From positions 1 to 23,338 of the forward strand of contig SLCI01000109.1 in the NCBI GenBank assembly GCA_007125875.1: a DNA stretch of 23,338 nucleotides, in the 5' to 3' direction. Of the stretch, positions 14,515 to 23,338 are shown piece after piece (position 1 is the first letter of the stretch; each line of letters opens with the position of its first letter). This DNA comes from Kiritimatiellia bacterium. Lineage in GTDB: Bacteria > Verrucomicrobiota > Kiritimatiellia > SLAD01. The notes beneath the pieces are model-generated. The model worked only from the letters and a program-made list of their open reading frames with translations, searched no databases and was not told the DNA's origin. The position numbers and the translations under genes were made by a program.

Positions 14515-15927
14515 TCATCTTTTGATCGAATGAATCGCATTCCCGTAGAAAGCCTCACCGGCTTCCATCATGGTTTCAGACAGGGTGGGGTGGGCATGTA
14601 TGGTCAATTTCAGATCTTCGGCCGTAGCACCCATTTCTATCGCCAGCGTTCCTTCTGCAATCATTTCTCCAGCGTTCACGCCAGCAATCCCGACGCCTAG
14701 GATACGACCACTGTCCGGATCGCAAACAAGTTTGGTGACACCTTCTGTGCGCTCCAGTGACATGGCGCGGCCCGAAGCCGCCCACGTGAACCGCGACACT
14801 TTGATCGGGATATTCTTCGCCTTGGCCTCCGTCTCAGACAGGCCCGACCAAGCAATTTCCGGATCAGTAAAGACGACAGCCGGAATCGCTTGAGGTTCAA
14901 AAACCGATTTTTTGCCAAGAATGGCCTCAACCGCGACGATACCCTCATGGCTGGCCTTATGAGCTAACATCGGATCACCGGTAACATCGCCAATCGCATA
15001 AATATTCGGCACCGACGTACGACGCTGTCCGTCTACTTCGATAAATCCACGATCGCTGACCTTAATCCCTGCCGCGTCCAGACCAATGTCCCGTGTGTTG
15101 GGGGTGCGACCAACCGACATCAGCACTTTATCAAAGAGCTTCTCATGCTGCTTGCCATCCGGGTCTTCATACGTGACTTTGATGCCGTTCTTTTGCTCTT
15201 TCAGCTTGGTGACCTTCGACTTCAATAAGATCGACTCGAACGACTTGTCGAGGCGCTTGGCCAACACCTTCACCAAATCTCGGTCTGCGCCTGGCAATAG
15301 GCCATCGGTCATTTCAATAACAGTGACTTTCGAGCCGAGCGCAGAATAGACCGTACCCATTTCGAGGCCAATATACCCGCCACCGATCACCAAAAGTTTT
15401 TTCGGCACATCCTCCAAGTCCAGCGCTCCGGTCGAGTCCAGAAAATGCTTGGAGTCAATTTTTAGCGATGGGATGACGGTCGGGTGAGAGCCCGTCGCAA
15501 CGATCGCGGTAGAGAACTTAAGCTGTTGTTCTTTACCATCTGGACCTGTGATGCTGAGCGTTTCCTTGTCGATAAACGTGGCCCGCCCTTGGATATGTTT
15601 GATCTTGCGCTGGTTACGCAACATGCCGGTCCCACCGGTCAAGCGGGACACCACGCTGTTCTTCCAATCACGCAACTTCTTTACATCGATTTTCGGGGCG
15701 CCGAACTCTACGCCCATCTCCGCAGCTTCGCGTGTTTCTTCGATCACGCGAGCAATGTGCAGGAGCGCCTTAGACGGAATACATCCGCGATAGACGCATA
15801 CGCCGCCCGGATTCTCTTCCGTATCGATGAGGGTGACATCAAGACCATGATCCGCAGCATAAAATGCCGCAGGATAACCGCCTGGACCTCCACCGATTAC
15901 TACGACTGACTTCTTTTCTTCGCTCAT
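14515..15927 (-). CDS. lpdA: Dihydrolipoyl dehydrogenase (E3)
   Basis: A 470-residue flavoprotein disulfide reductase that reoxidises dihydrolipoamide on E2 with NAD+. FAD motif GGGPGG lies at 12-17, the redox disulfide C44/C49 in GGVCVYRGCIPSK, the NAD motif GGGYIGLE near 185, the second FAD motif YAIGDVTG near 315, and the C-terminal active-site pair in HAHPTLSETMMEA. VYRGC rather than the more common LNVGC between the cysteines is a minor variant. It follows aceF by 54 bp, which is longer than the other gaps in this operon, but I see no terminator or convincing promoter there. Only one lpd is visible here. Confidence 0.95.
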   Translation of the reverse strand: MSEEKKSVVVIGGGPGGYPAAFYAADHGLDVTLIDTEENPGGVCVYRGCIPSKALLHIARVIEETREAAEMGVEFGAPKIDVKKLRDWKNSVVSRLTGGTGMLRNQRKIKHIQGRATFIDKETLSITGPDGKEQQLKFSTAIVATGSHPTVIPSLKIDSKHFLDSTGALDLEDVPKKLLVIGGGYIGLEMGTVYSALGSKVTVIEMTDGLLPGADRDLVKVLAKRLDKSFESILLKSKVTKLKEQKNGIKVTYEDPDGKQHEKLFDKVLMSVGRTPNTRDIGLDAAGIKVSDRGFIEVDGQRRTSVPNIYAIGDVTGDPMLAHKASHEGIVAVEAILGKKSVFEPQAIPAVVFTDPEIAWSGLSETEAKAKNIPIKVSRFTWAASGRAMSLERTEGVTKLVCDPDSGRILGVGIAGVNAGEMIAEGTLAIEMGATAEDLKLTIHAHPTLSETMMEAGEAFYGNAIHSIKR

Positions 15928-15981
15928 TGTTTATCCAATCTACATCTGTTGATCATGACCATTCGCGTAATCAATCGCGAA

Positions 15982-17352
15982 TTATCCTTCCATTGCCACG
16001 AGCAGCGGTTCCTGAATGGCCTCGGCAATCCATCGCAAGAAGCGTGCGCCGTCTGCGCCATCAATCACGCGATGATCATAGGACAATGACATCGGCAACA
16101 TGAGGCGCGGATGGAACTCTTCCTCCATCCAGATCGGCTCATACGCTCCTCGGCCGATACCGAGGATCGCCACTTCAGGATGATTTACGATTGGTGTGAA
16201 GTAGCTGCCTCCGATGCCACCCAAATTACTGATGGTAAAGGTTCCGCCTTGCATGTCAGCCGGAGAGATTTTCCCATCACGCGCCTTTTCAGCAATGCCG
16301 CTCAACTCAACCGACAGTTCAATGATGTTTTTCTGATCTACGTTTTGCACCACCGGCACCACGAGCCCCTTCGGGGTATCGACCGCGACACCAATGTTCA
16401 CATATTTCTTCAACACCATCTCTTCGTTCGCCAAGTCAACACTGGCATTGAACTGAGGGTAAACTTTTAGGGCAGAGGCCACCATCTTCAGCAGCATCGC
16501 CGTGAGCGTCAATTTCCCGCCAGCCAATTCCGCCTTACGGGCATACCGTTTCCGCAGACGTTCAAGATCCGTGATGTCCGCTTTATCCTGTTGGGTGACA
16601 TGCGGAATGGTGTTCCAGCACAATGCCATGTGCTGCGCCGTCATTTTGCGCACATTATTCATCTTCTCGCGCTCAACCTCACCCCACTTGGTAAAGTCAG
16701 GCAGAGGGGGCACACGGATTGCGCCGCCCGTCATAGCGGGTGCGCCCGGTTGAGTGAGGAGCTGCTTGGCATGGGCTTTGACGTCGTCAATTTGAATACG
16801 TCCCTTCGGCCCGGAGCCCGGAACTTCTTGGATATTTACGCCAATTTCACGCGCAAATTTGCGCACAGAGGGCGCGGCCGCTACGGGGATACGCTCTCCT
16901 TGGGAAGGCGCTGGGCGAGGGGCAGGGGCCGACTCACGTGTTGCCGGTGCCTCTTCCTTCGCGCGTTCTGGCTGGGCCTGCTCAGGCTCCTGTTTCTCGA
17001 TCTTGGCAGGCTCAGCTTTTTCTTCGGATGCTGAGGGCTTCTCCGCTTCGGTATCCTTTTTAGCCTCTTCCCCTTTATCTGCTTTTTCCTCAGCCTTACC
17101 TTCGCCACCGCCTTCGCCTGCCTCAAGAGTCAAGGCGACTTGTCCTGGCGTTACTGAGTCGCCAGCACTGATGTGGATCTTGACGATTTTTCCAGCCACA
17201 TCAGCGGGTACTTCAATGGTGGCCTTGCCGGTCTCTAGCTCTGCAACGGGATCATCGATGGCAATGGTATCGCCCTCTTTTACAAGCAGCGAGATCACCT
17301 CGCCTGCATCGACATTATCTCCCAAATTGGGAATCTTAAATTCAGTCGCCAT
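15982..17352 (-). CDS. aceF: Pyruvate dehydrogenase E2, dihydrolipoamide acetyltransferase
   Basis: A 456-residue E2 core protein that accepts the acetyl group from E1 and passes it to CoA. It has one lipoyl domain (1-80; lipoylated K43 in ELETGKATIEV), whereas E. coli has three. A mobile linker of about 70 residues rich in Glu, Lys, Ala and Pro follows. The E1/E3-binding domain is at about 155-195 (VRKFAREIGVNIQEVPGSG), and the catalytic domain runs from about 220 to the end with H427 and D431 in DHRVIDGA. It begins 20 bp after aceE with AAAGGAA upstream of the ATG. The single lipoyl domain is a natural variation within the family. Confidence 0.95.
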   Translation of the reverse strand: MATEFKIPNLGDNVDAGEVISLLVKEGDTIAIDDPVAELETGKATIEVPADVAGKIVKIHISAGDSVTPGQVALTLEAGEGGGEGKAEEKADKGEEAKKDTEAEKPSASEEKAEPAKIEKQEPEQAQPERAKEEAPATRESAPAPRPAPSQGERIPVAAAPSVRKFAREIGVNIQEVPGSGPKGRIQIDDVKAHAKQLLTQPGAPAMTGGAIRVPPLPDFTKWGEVEREKMNNVRKMTAQHMALCWNTIPHVTQQDKADITDLERLRKRYARKAELAGGKLTLTAMLLKMVASALKVYPQFNASVDLANEEMVLKKYVNIGVAVDTPKGLVVPVVQNVDQKNIIELSVELSGIAEKARDGKISPADMQGGTFTISNLGGIGGSYFTPIVNHPEVAILGIGRGAYEPIWMEEEFHPRLMLPMSLSYDHRVIDGADGARFLRWIAEAIQEPLLVAMEG

Positions 17353-17372
17353 GTGCGTATTCCTTTCCCTAA

Positions 17373-20048
17373 TTAGGAGATCATGGGGTTGGCTTTTTCG
17401 GGATCAATTTCGAGATCCTTGATCGCTTTTGCCACTACCGAAGTCTTTAATTTACCCTGCCGTGCGAGCGAATGAAGTGTCGCCACAACCACATAACGGG
17501 CATCGACCTCAAAGAAGTCACGAAGTGCAGTACGATTCTCGCTTCGACCAAAACCGTCTGTTCCCAATGAGTGGAGCGGACCCGGAAGCCAGCGAGCAAT
17601 CGAGTCCGGCAAGGTCTTGACGTAGTCGGAAGCGGCTACGAATACGCCCGGTTGTTGCCCGAAACAGCGGGTAACGTAAGGCACCTTGGGCTCGTCAGCC
17701 GGATGCAACATGTTGTGCCGTTCGATATTTTTGGCATCGCGTCGCAGTTCTTTGTATGAGGTGATGGACCAAACATCCGCTTGCACCTTGTATTTGTCCG
17801 CGAGGATCTCCTGTGCCTTCAACACTTCATTCAGGATCGCGCCGCTACCCAGCAACTGAGCTTTGAGGGCCGATTTCTTGATCGAGGACGGCCGAATCTT
17901 ATAGGCGCCCTTCAGAATGCCTTCTTCGTGTCCTTCCGGCATGGCAGGCATCGGATAGTTTTCATTCATCACCGTGATGTAATAGAAGATATCTTCTTTA
18001 TCCACGTACATGCGCCGAATGCCGTCCTTGATGATGACCGCCAACTCATAGGCAAATGTCGGATCATACGCGATCAGGTTGGGGACCGGATAAGCAAGCA
18101 AGTGGCTATGACCATCTTGATGCTGAAGTCCTTCGCCAGCCAGCGTCGTGCGTCCGGCCGTACCGCCGAGCAGGAAGCCCTTACAGCGCATATCTGCGGC
18201 GGCCCAAATCAAGTCCCCAATACGCTGGAACCCGAACATTGAGTAATAAATAAAGAAGGGGATCGTGTTGACGCCGTGATTGGCGTAGGCCGTGCCAGCC
18301 GCAATAAAGGAGGACATGGATCCTGCCTCGGTGATGCCTTCCTCAAGCAGCTGTCCATCCTTGGATTCCTTATAGTAGAGCAAGCTGTCCGCATCGACCG
18401 GCTCATAGAGCTGGCCGGCATGTGCATAGATGCCGACTTGTCGGAAGAGCGCCTCCATACCAAATGTACGCGCCTCGTCCGGTACGATCGGAACAATCAG
18501 TTTACCCAGCTCCTTGTCTTTCAAAAGCTTGGTAAGGATTCGCACGGCGACCATCGTGGTCGAGGCCTCACGCCCGTCTGTTCCCTTGTAAAACTCCTCG
18601 AAAACATCCTCTTTCGGTGATTTGACCGAAACCATGGTCGTGTTCCGTTTGGGCAAATAACCACCCAAGGCTTCGCGACGCTCGTGAAGATACTTGATTT
18701 CGGGGCTGTCCTCTGGTGGGCGATAGAAGGGCGCTTTGCCCACTTCCTCATCGGAAATCGGAATACCAAAGCGCGATCGGAAGGTTGCGAGCTCCTCTTC
18801 ATTGAGCTTCTTCTGCTGGTGAGTAATGTTTTTGCCCTCACCGCTTTCGCCCATGCCATAGCCTTTGATGGTTTGGGCCAGAATGACGGTGGGTTGACCT
18901 TTATGGTCCATTGCCGCTTTGTACGCCGCATAGACTTTTTCCGGATCATGACCACCGCGGCGTAGTCGCTCGAGTTTGTCATCGCTCAGGTGTTTCACAA
19001 GATCCGTCAATTCCGGATACTTGCCGAAGAAGTGTTTACGGATGTAGTCACCCTTGGAAACCGTATATTTCTGGTATTGCCCGTCCACGACCTCGCCAAA
19101 GCGCTTCACAAGCAGACCGTCCTTGTCCGACATCAGCAGCGGATCCCAGTCGCCGCCCCAGATGACCTTGATGACGTTCCAACCGGCACCGCGGAAAGCG
19201 GCCTCCAATTCTTGAATAATGCGGCCGTTACCTCGTACCGGGCCATCAAGACGCTGTAGGTTGCAATTGATGACAAAGTTAAGGTTATCCAACTGCTCGC
19301 GTGCAGCCAGCGTGATGGCGCCGAGCGTTTCCGGCTCATCGGTTTCACCATCGCCTAGATACGCCCAGACTTGTTGATCCGTTGGTTCACGTAGGCCCCG
19401 ATCCTCCATGTAGCGAATGAAGCGGGCATGATAAATGGACATAATCGGGCCTAAACCCATCGAAACCGTCGGGAAACGCCAAAAATCGGGCATTAACCAA
19501 GGATGCGGATAGGAGGAAAGACCTCCGCCCGGTGCCAATTCGCGCCGGAAGTTAGTGAGTTTCTCCGCCGACAGGCGGCCTTCCAGGAAGGCACGCGCAT
19601 AGATGCCGGGGCTGGCGTGGCCCTGAAAATAGACCAAATCACCGGGATGATTCTCGTTTGCCCCGCGGAAGAAGTGATTGAAACCAACTTCATACAGCGT
19701 TGCCGCGGAGGCGTAGGTCGAAATATGTCCTCCGACGCTTGGATCGGCCTTGTTGGCACGCACCACCATGGCCATCGCGTTCCATCGCAAAATGGACTTG
19801 ATGCGCCATTCGATTTCGCGATTGCCGGGGTAGGGGGGCTGATCATCAAAGTGAATCGTGTTAATGTAAGGCGTATTCGCGGTAAATGGCAGCTGCACTC
19901 CTGATCCGTGCGCACTAATTTCCATTTCGCGCAACAGTTGCTGAACGCGACCCGGACCGGAAAGACGTAACACGTCTTCCAATGATTCCAGCCATTCGCG
20001 CGTCTCAATATCGTACGCTTCTACCGGTTTGTTGGATAAATCACTCAT
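17373..20048 (-). CDS. aceE: Pyruvate dehydrogenase E1, homodimeric type
   Basis: An 891-residue thiamine-diphosphate enzyme, close to E. coli AceE in length, that decarboxylates pyruvate and acetylates the E2 lipoyl group. The ThDP motif GDGETDEPETLG (about 229-240) runs into NLNFVINCNLQRLDGPVRGN. Other matches are GHISTYASAATLYEVGFNHF near 105 and GTAGRTTLAGEGLQHQDG in the C-terminal half. ATG 20048 was chosen over an in-frame start at 20114 because AGGGAGA lies just upstream and MSDLSNKP matches the expected N-terminus. It heads the operon aceE-aceF-lpd-peroxiredoxin-SDR. A candidate promoter lies 70-95 bp upstream. Confidence 0.96.
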   Translation of the reverse strand: MSDLSNKPVEAYDIETREWLESLEDVLRLSGPGRVQQLLREMEISAHGSGVQLPFTANTPYINTIHFDDQPPYPGNREIEWRIKSILRWNAMAMVVRANKADPSVGGHISTYASAATLYEVGFNHFFRGANENHPGDLVYFQGHASPGIYARAFLEGRLSAEKLTNFRRELAPGGGLSSYPHPWLMPDFWRFPTVSMGLGPIMSIYHARFIRYMEDRGLREPTDQQVWAYLGDGETDEPETLGAITLAAREQLDNLNFVINCNLQRLDGPVRGNGRIIQELEAAFRGAGWNVIKVIWGGDWDPLLMSDKDGLLVKRFGEVVDGQYQKYTVSKGDYIRKHFFGKYPELTDLVKHLSDDKLERLRRGGHDPEKVYAAYKAAMDHKGQPTVILAQTIKGYGMGESGEGKNITHQQKKLNEEELATFRSRFGIPISDEEVGKAPFYRPPEDSPEIKYLHERREALGGYLPKRNTTMVSVKSPKEDVFEEFYKGTDGREASTTMVAVRILTKLLKDKELGKLIVPIVPDEARTFGMEALFRQVGIYAHAGQLYEPVDADSLLYYKESKDGQLLEEGITEAGSMSSFIAAGTAYANHGVNTIPFFIYYSMFGFQRIGDLIWAAADMRCKGFLLGGTAGRTTLAGEGLQHQDGHSHLLAYPVPNLIAYDPTFAYELAVIIKDGIRRMYVDKEDIFYYITVMNENYPMPAMPEGHEEGILKGAYKIRPSSIKKSALKAQLLGSGAILNEVLKAQEILADKYKVQADVWSITSYKELRRDAKNIERHNMLHPADEPKVPYVTRCFGQQPGVFVAASDYVKTLPDSIARWLPGPLHSLGTDGFGRSENRTALRDFFEVDARYVVVATLHSLARQGKLKTSVVAKAIKDLEIDPEKANPMIS

Positions 20049-20114
20049 AAATCTCCCTGAAAAAAGCCCAAACCCATGCTGCACGCACGCCCGCGTGGCG
20101 CAACTGATGTGCAT

Positions 20115-20142
20115 ACCATAATCATTACAGGGAAAAGGGCAA
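20115..20142 (-). promoter_or_regulatory. Possible aceE promoter overlapping a Fur-box-like palindrome
   Basis: On the - strand TTGCCC (20142-20137) and TATGGT (20120-20115) are 16 bp apart. The -10 lies in 20116-20130, which reads TAATGATTAT at its centre and agrees with the 7-1-7 Fur consensus at 9 of 14 arm positions (by hand). Both matches are weak alone. Confidence 0.35.
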
Positions 20143-20187
20143 ATTGAAAAAGCGGATACTCAACACGGGGAATACCGTATATGCGGC

Positions 20188-20859
20188 TTAATCCGAAGAA
20201 TAAGGGCGCACCAGAATTTTTGCAGCGGCATTACTGCCGAGTACCACCGCCGTTTCATTTGGCAGTCGAACCTCAATTGAGTCAGCCCACGTATTCACGC
20301 TGGTCACATAGATCTGAGTGCCCGGAATTAAGCCATGCCGCTCAATGTATTGCAGAAACTCAGGGTCTTGGTCGGAAACACGCGCAACAATTGCTTGATC
20401 TCCTGCTTTACAATCGATCATTTGAGAAATCGATTGTTCCGCAATATCGCCTTGCGAGGTGGGGATGGGGTCGCCGTGTGGATCATATTGGGGATGGTTG
20501 AGTAGGGCATCCATCCGATCCAAAACCTTGTCGGACACCACGTGTTCCAGCAATTCCGCTTCATCGTGCACTTCAGACCAGTCCAGCCCCAACACATCGA
20601 CGAGAAAGGCCTCGATGATGCGATGACGCCGTAATACGTGCAGTGCAAGACGCGTGCCGCCTTCCGTCAAACGGATGCCGCCCCGCGGCTCATATTGCAC
20701 TAACCCTGACTCAGCCAGCGTTTTCACCATCGCAGTAGCCGTCCCGGGCACGACATTCATTACCGTGGCCAGTTGACCCATTGGCAACAGATCGGTTCCC
20801 CGCTCTTGTTGCTGAAGATAGATCTGCTTCACATAATTTTCGACAGTGCTGGTTGGCAT
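20188..20859 (-). CDS. DtxR/MntR-family metal-dependent transcriptional regulator
   Basis: A 223-residue protein with a winged helix (1-70), a metal-binding dimerisation domain (70-140), and a C-terminal FeoA/SH3-like domain (about 155-220). Candidate ligands fall at the same numbers as in DtxR: H79, E83, H98, E105 and H106. Position 102, a Cys in DtxR, is Glu here as in MntR. Position 8 (D8 in MntR, M10 in DtxR) is Asn, and position 11 is Lys where MntR has Glu. The metal is therefore ambiguous, with Mn or Fe likely. ATG 20859 was chosen because the family starts just before STVENYVKQIY; an in-frame TTG at 20895 would add 12 residues. It lies 79 bp after the Fur-type gene and ends 139 bp before aceE. 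Confidence 0.88.
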   Translation of the reverse strand: MPTSTVENYVKQIYLQQQERGTDLLPMGQLATVMNVVPGTATAMVKTLAESGLVQYEPRGGIRLTEGGTRLALHVLRRHRIIEAFLVDVLGLDWSEVHDEAELLEHVVSDKVLDRMDALLNHPQYDPHGDPIPTSQGDIAEQSISQMIDCKAGDQAIVARVSDQDPEFLQYIERHGLIPGTQIYVTSVNTWADSIEVRLPNETAVVLGSNAAAKILVRPYSSD

Positions 20860-20938
20860 GGAGCGGATATTTTCCGAAAACAGTGCGCGAATCAATGCAA
20901 AAGGGTTCGATGTATCACAGCGAAAACCCTACCTCACC

Positions 20939-21340
20939 TTACCGGCAACGGGGACAGAGACCGTACATCGTAATTTCATGATCGATTACAATGTAGCCAC
21001 CGGGTATCTCGCTGCCGCTGGGCATCGACATCGGACAGTGACTGATGTCAAACACTTGATTGCAGGTACGGCATTGAAAGTGATGATGATGACCGAGTTT
21101 CGCACTTTCATAGCGCGTTTCGCCGGTGGGCAACTTCACAGATCGAATCCACCCGGAATCGAGTAGCAGTTTTACGGCCCGATAGATCGTCGCGATACCT
21201 GTTTTCGGCATCTTATTTTTTACGCCTTCATGAATCTCCGGCACCGTCAAGGGGCCTTGCGCCGACTCAATGACTTGATATACCAATGCACGCTGGGGTG
21301 TTTGGCGTTGTCCCGGCAGCGCCGTTTTCTTTGCACTCAT
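20939..21340 (-). CDS. Fur-family metalloregulator
   Basis: A 133-residue protein of the Fur/Zur/PerR superfamily. An N-terminal winged helix contains the recognition segment TGIATIYRAVKLLLDSGWI (47-65). The C-terminal dimer domain has a four-histidine run H84-H87, and two CxxC pairs (C90/C93 and C129/C132) that normally bind a structural zinc. H101 and H121 are possible regulatory ligands. Short length and the ELYGLCPxC-like ending fit Fur, Zur and PerR alike, so the sensed signal cannot be assigned. ATG 21340 lacks a visible ribosome site and sits about 3 nt from the predicted transcription start, so the mRNA may be leaderless. The TPR gene ends 48 bp upstream. Confidence 0.9.
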   Translation of the reverse strand: MSAKKTALPGQRQTPQRALVYQVIESAQGPLTVPEIHEGVKNKMPKTGIATIYRAVKLLLDSGWIRSVKLPTGETRYESAKLGHHHHFQCRTCNQVFDISHCPMSMPSGSEIPGGYIVIDHEITMYGLCPRCR

Positions 21341-21349
21341 GCGGAGTAG

Positions 21350-21377
21350 ACTATGACACTGGAACTTAGTTGGTCAA
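21350..21377 (-). promoter_or_regulatory. Candidate promoter of the Fur-type gene
   Basis: On the - strand TTGACC (21377-21372) and CATAGT (21355-21350) are 16 bp apart, with five and four matches to consensus. It lies between the TPR stop and the Fur start, so the regulators could be transcribed separately from the TPR gene. Confidence 0.5.
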
Positions 21378-21388
21378 GGTGATGGTGA

Positions 21389-23338
21389 TCACAAGTCGTT
21401 CGACTCAAGGGCGGGGCTATCATGGACGGTGCGATCGTCTTCATGCTCGTCGTCGTGAGCCGTTTCTGACTCCGCCTGCTCCGTTTCACTGTCACCGAGC
21501 TTTTCCTGAGCTTTGGCCAACAGGTCGTGGTCAGCCAATTTTTCTTCAAGTTCTTCGTTCTCCGGATCCAGTGTGAAAGCGCGTATCCACTTTTCTTTGG
21601 CCGAATCAAACTTTTCGAGGGCATAGTAAATGTCTCCCAGGTGATCGAGGATTACAGGATCATCTGGGATGATATCGGCCGCTCGCCGAATCTCAACATA
21701 GGCCTCCTCATAACGACCTTGCTTGAAGTAAACCCAGCCCAAGGTGTCGATGAACGCAGCACTATCTGGTCGTGCCTTCAGCGCAATCGCAACATATTCC
21801 TCTGCTTGTTCCAGATTGATGCCTAACTCCGCCCACATATAGGCCAAGTAGTTATACACGTCAGGATTATCGGGCTGTAGGTCCAAACTACGGTAGAATA
21901 GCTTCTCTGCACGCTCATAATATTCCGTCCGCTCATTAGCCGCGGCATACCAGAAGAAAAAGCGAGCATTTAGCCATTCATCATCCACCTGCTCTTCATC
22001 TAACTCACTCGTTAGCTGATACGCTTGGTCAAAGGCATCGCGCGCTTCTGCATATCGTTCATGAAACGAGTGGACGTAGCCCAGCGTGATCCAAAGGATG
22101 ATGTTTTCATCATCGGCTTTCAGTAGCTCTTCGAAAATTTGCACGGCAACTTCGGCACGCCGTTCTTTGTCATCATCTTCAAAAATGAAATGGGTGAAGG
22201 CTTCCAGCGCCACTGGGTTCTGCTCGATTGCGCGTCCCAGCAAGTCAGGCACATATTCTGTCTGATCGCTAAAATAATAAGAAAGCGCCAAATAGAGGTA
22301 GAAGTTGGGCGTCATGGCGTCTAAGCCCTCATCTTCAGCGATCCACTCCCGCTCGGCTTCGCGAAATGCCTCGGCGGCAGCTGCATACTCTTCCTCACTG
22401 AACAGCACATACCCCAGCATCTCCAGCATGCGGGGATTGCCAGGTATCAGCTCCAGTCCAGTGCGCAAATCCTCTAAAGCGGCCTGCGGAGCATCCTCCA
22501 TTTGCAGAACGGCTAGCTTTAAATAGGCGGCCGGGTTCGGTCGACCGAGACGCGAGGCCAAACGGTAATTCACGATCGCTTGATCAAGCTGGTCGAGCTG
22601 TTCGTGCAGGCTCGCCAATGCGAAAAAGAGGCGCGCATTGGTGGGCTGCAAAAGCGTTAGCGACTCAAGTGTTCGAATCGCGTCTTGCGGGCGTCCTTCC
22701 AGCTCGTACAAGTAGACCAGTCGTTCTCGTAGTGCGATATCGGTGCGATCCAGTTGGGCGGCCTGCTCCATATATTCGAGTGCACGATCAGCGTCACCTT
22801 GTCGCAAATAGATGTCGCCCAGCATACTCCACACGCTGGCATCATTCGGCTCACTCTCGCGCACAATCTCCAGCGCAAGAATCGCTTCTTCCAAGAGCGC
22901 TTCCTGCTGTTGCTCATCGTCCGCCATAAAGGCGCGCCGCAAATTAAGCTCGCCCAGCAGTCGATAGAGTTGAGTTGGTTCATCGACTTTCTCGGTGCCA
23001 ACACGTAGCAAGTCGACCGCCTCGCGATTCCGATCGTCTTGAAGCATCAATTCGACGAGAAATACGTAGATGGCCGCTTCGGTTGGTTCGAGCCCGCGCG
23101 CTGTTTCGAATGCGCGCGCAGCCTTTTCGAGCTCATTCTGCTGTCGGTAGACGGTGCCCAGCCAGAGCCACGCCTGCGGATCCGCGGGATAGCGTTCCGT
23201 TAACGAGTGGACAACCTCGATGGCTCGCTCCGCTTCGCCCATGCGAACGAGCAACATGGCGAGACGATATGCAATGTTCGTCGCGGTGGGGTCCTCGAGT
23301 AGCGCGCGTTCATACGCCGTAACGGCCCATTCCGTTTG
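21389..23338 (-). CDS. Long tetratricopeptide-repeat protein (5' partial)
   Basis: The frame is open to the right edge, giving at least 649 visible residues; an internal ATG at 23257 is not the start because the TPR pattern continues upstream of it (AYERALLEDPTATNIAYRLA). Repeats of about 34 residues with the usual W-LG-Y, A and P spacing fill most of the protein, for example DPQAWLWLGTVYRQQNELEKA, DASVWSMLGDIYLRQGDADRA, and AAFIDTLGWVYFKQGRYEEA. The last 35 or so residues are highly acidic and probably disordered (ETEQAESETAHDDEHEDD). TPR stacks bind proteins. Homologues of this layout in proteobacteria are often outer-membrane-associated lipoproteins, but the N-terminus that would show a signal is missing. 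No function can be assigned. Confidence 0.88.
   Translation of the reverse strand, partial: QTEWAVTAYERALLEDPTATNIAYRLAMLLVRMGEAERAIEVVHSLTERYPADPQAWLWLGTVYRQQNELEKAARAFETARGLEPTEAAIYVFLVELMLQDDRNREAVDLLRVGTEKVDEPTQLYRLLGELNLRRAFMADDEQQQEALLEEAILALEIVRESEPNDASVWSMLGDIYLRQGDADRALEYMEQAAQLDRTDIALRERLVYLYELEGRPQDAIRTLESLTLLQPTNARLFFALASLHEQLDQLDQAIVNYRLASRLGRPNPAAYLKLAVLQMEDAPQAALEDLRTGLELIPGNPRMLEMLGYVLFSEEEYAAAAEAFREAEREWIAEDEGLDAMTPNFYLYLALSYYFSDQTEYVPDLLGRAIEQNPVALEAFTHFIFEDDDKERRAEVAVQIFEELLKADDENIILWITLGYVHSFHERYAEARDAFDQAYQLTSELDEEQVDDEWLNARFFFWYAAANERTEYYERAEKLFYRSLDLQPDNPDVYNYLAYMWAELGINLEQAEEYVAIALKARPDSAAFIDTLGWVYFKQGRYEEAYVEIRRAADIIPDDPVILDHLGDIYYALEKFDSAKEKWIRAFTLDPENEELEEKLADHDLLAKAQEKLGDSETEQAESETAHDDEHEDDRTVHDSPALESNDL

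Noticed and set aside
16859..17422. 187-residue + strand frame opposite aceF
   Set aside because: Low-complexity Ser/Ala product of the antisense of the Glu/Lys/Ala linker and lipoyl domain in aceF.
20049..20114. Upstream extension of aceE by 22 residues
   Set aside because: The extension has no AceE-like sequence, and a good ribosome site precedes the internal ATG at 20048.

Overview
The window most resembles a free-living proteobacterium, probably a gammaproteobacterium. The signs are a homodimeric-type AceE with AceF and Lpd in one operon, Fur and DtxR/MntR-type metalloregulators, a LolD/MacB-style ATPase, and dense operons with 1-12 bp gene spacing. No species can be named from the sequence alone. 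No rRNA, tRNA, CRISPR array, insertion sequence or phage gene was seen. No gene-free stretch exceeds 250 bp.

Left part, + strand (1-6040): three tightly packed genes. They are a very large FtsX/MacB-type ABC permease (5' end outside the window), an OPT-family transporter that overlaps it by 8 bp, and a LolD-like ATPase 11 bp further on. The extracytoplasmic part of the permease holds what looks like the tail of an M28-like peptidase domain and a carboxypeptidase-regulatory-like module. This is an unusual pairing of a secondary peptide/metal-chelate carrier with ABC machinery and is the least familiar system here.

Cysteine module, + strand (6220-9523): a CysM-like PLP enzyme, a JAMM (Mec-type) metallopeptidase, and one polypeptide combining a CysO/ThiS/MoaD-like sulfur carrier, a MoeB/ThiF-like adenylyltransferase and a rhodanese. 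A small exported DUF2059 protein follows. This matches the carrier-protein-dependent cysteine route known from Mycobacterium tuberculosis, except that the carrier's Gly-Gly end is buried inside the fusion. SerC, which makes O-phosphoserine (the substrate of M. tuberculosis CysM), lies 1.4 kb beyond. The cysteine module is flanked by two copies of a 73-bp REPIN-like repeat (6121-6193 and 9546-9618).

Centre (9687-12033): a terminator, a minus-strand glycine-rich RRM protein with a strong promoter and a long leader, then a small membrane protein and serC on the + strand.

Right part, - strand (12129-23338): the pyruvate dehydrogenase operon aceE-aceF-lpd continues into a membrane-anchored peroxiredoxin-like protein and an SDR-DUF2867 protein. 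Upstream of aceE are DtxR/MntR-type and Fur-type regulators, and then a long TPR protein that runs off the right edge.
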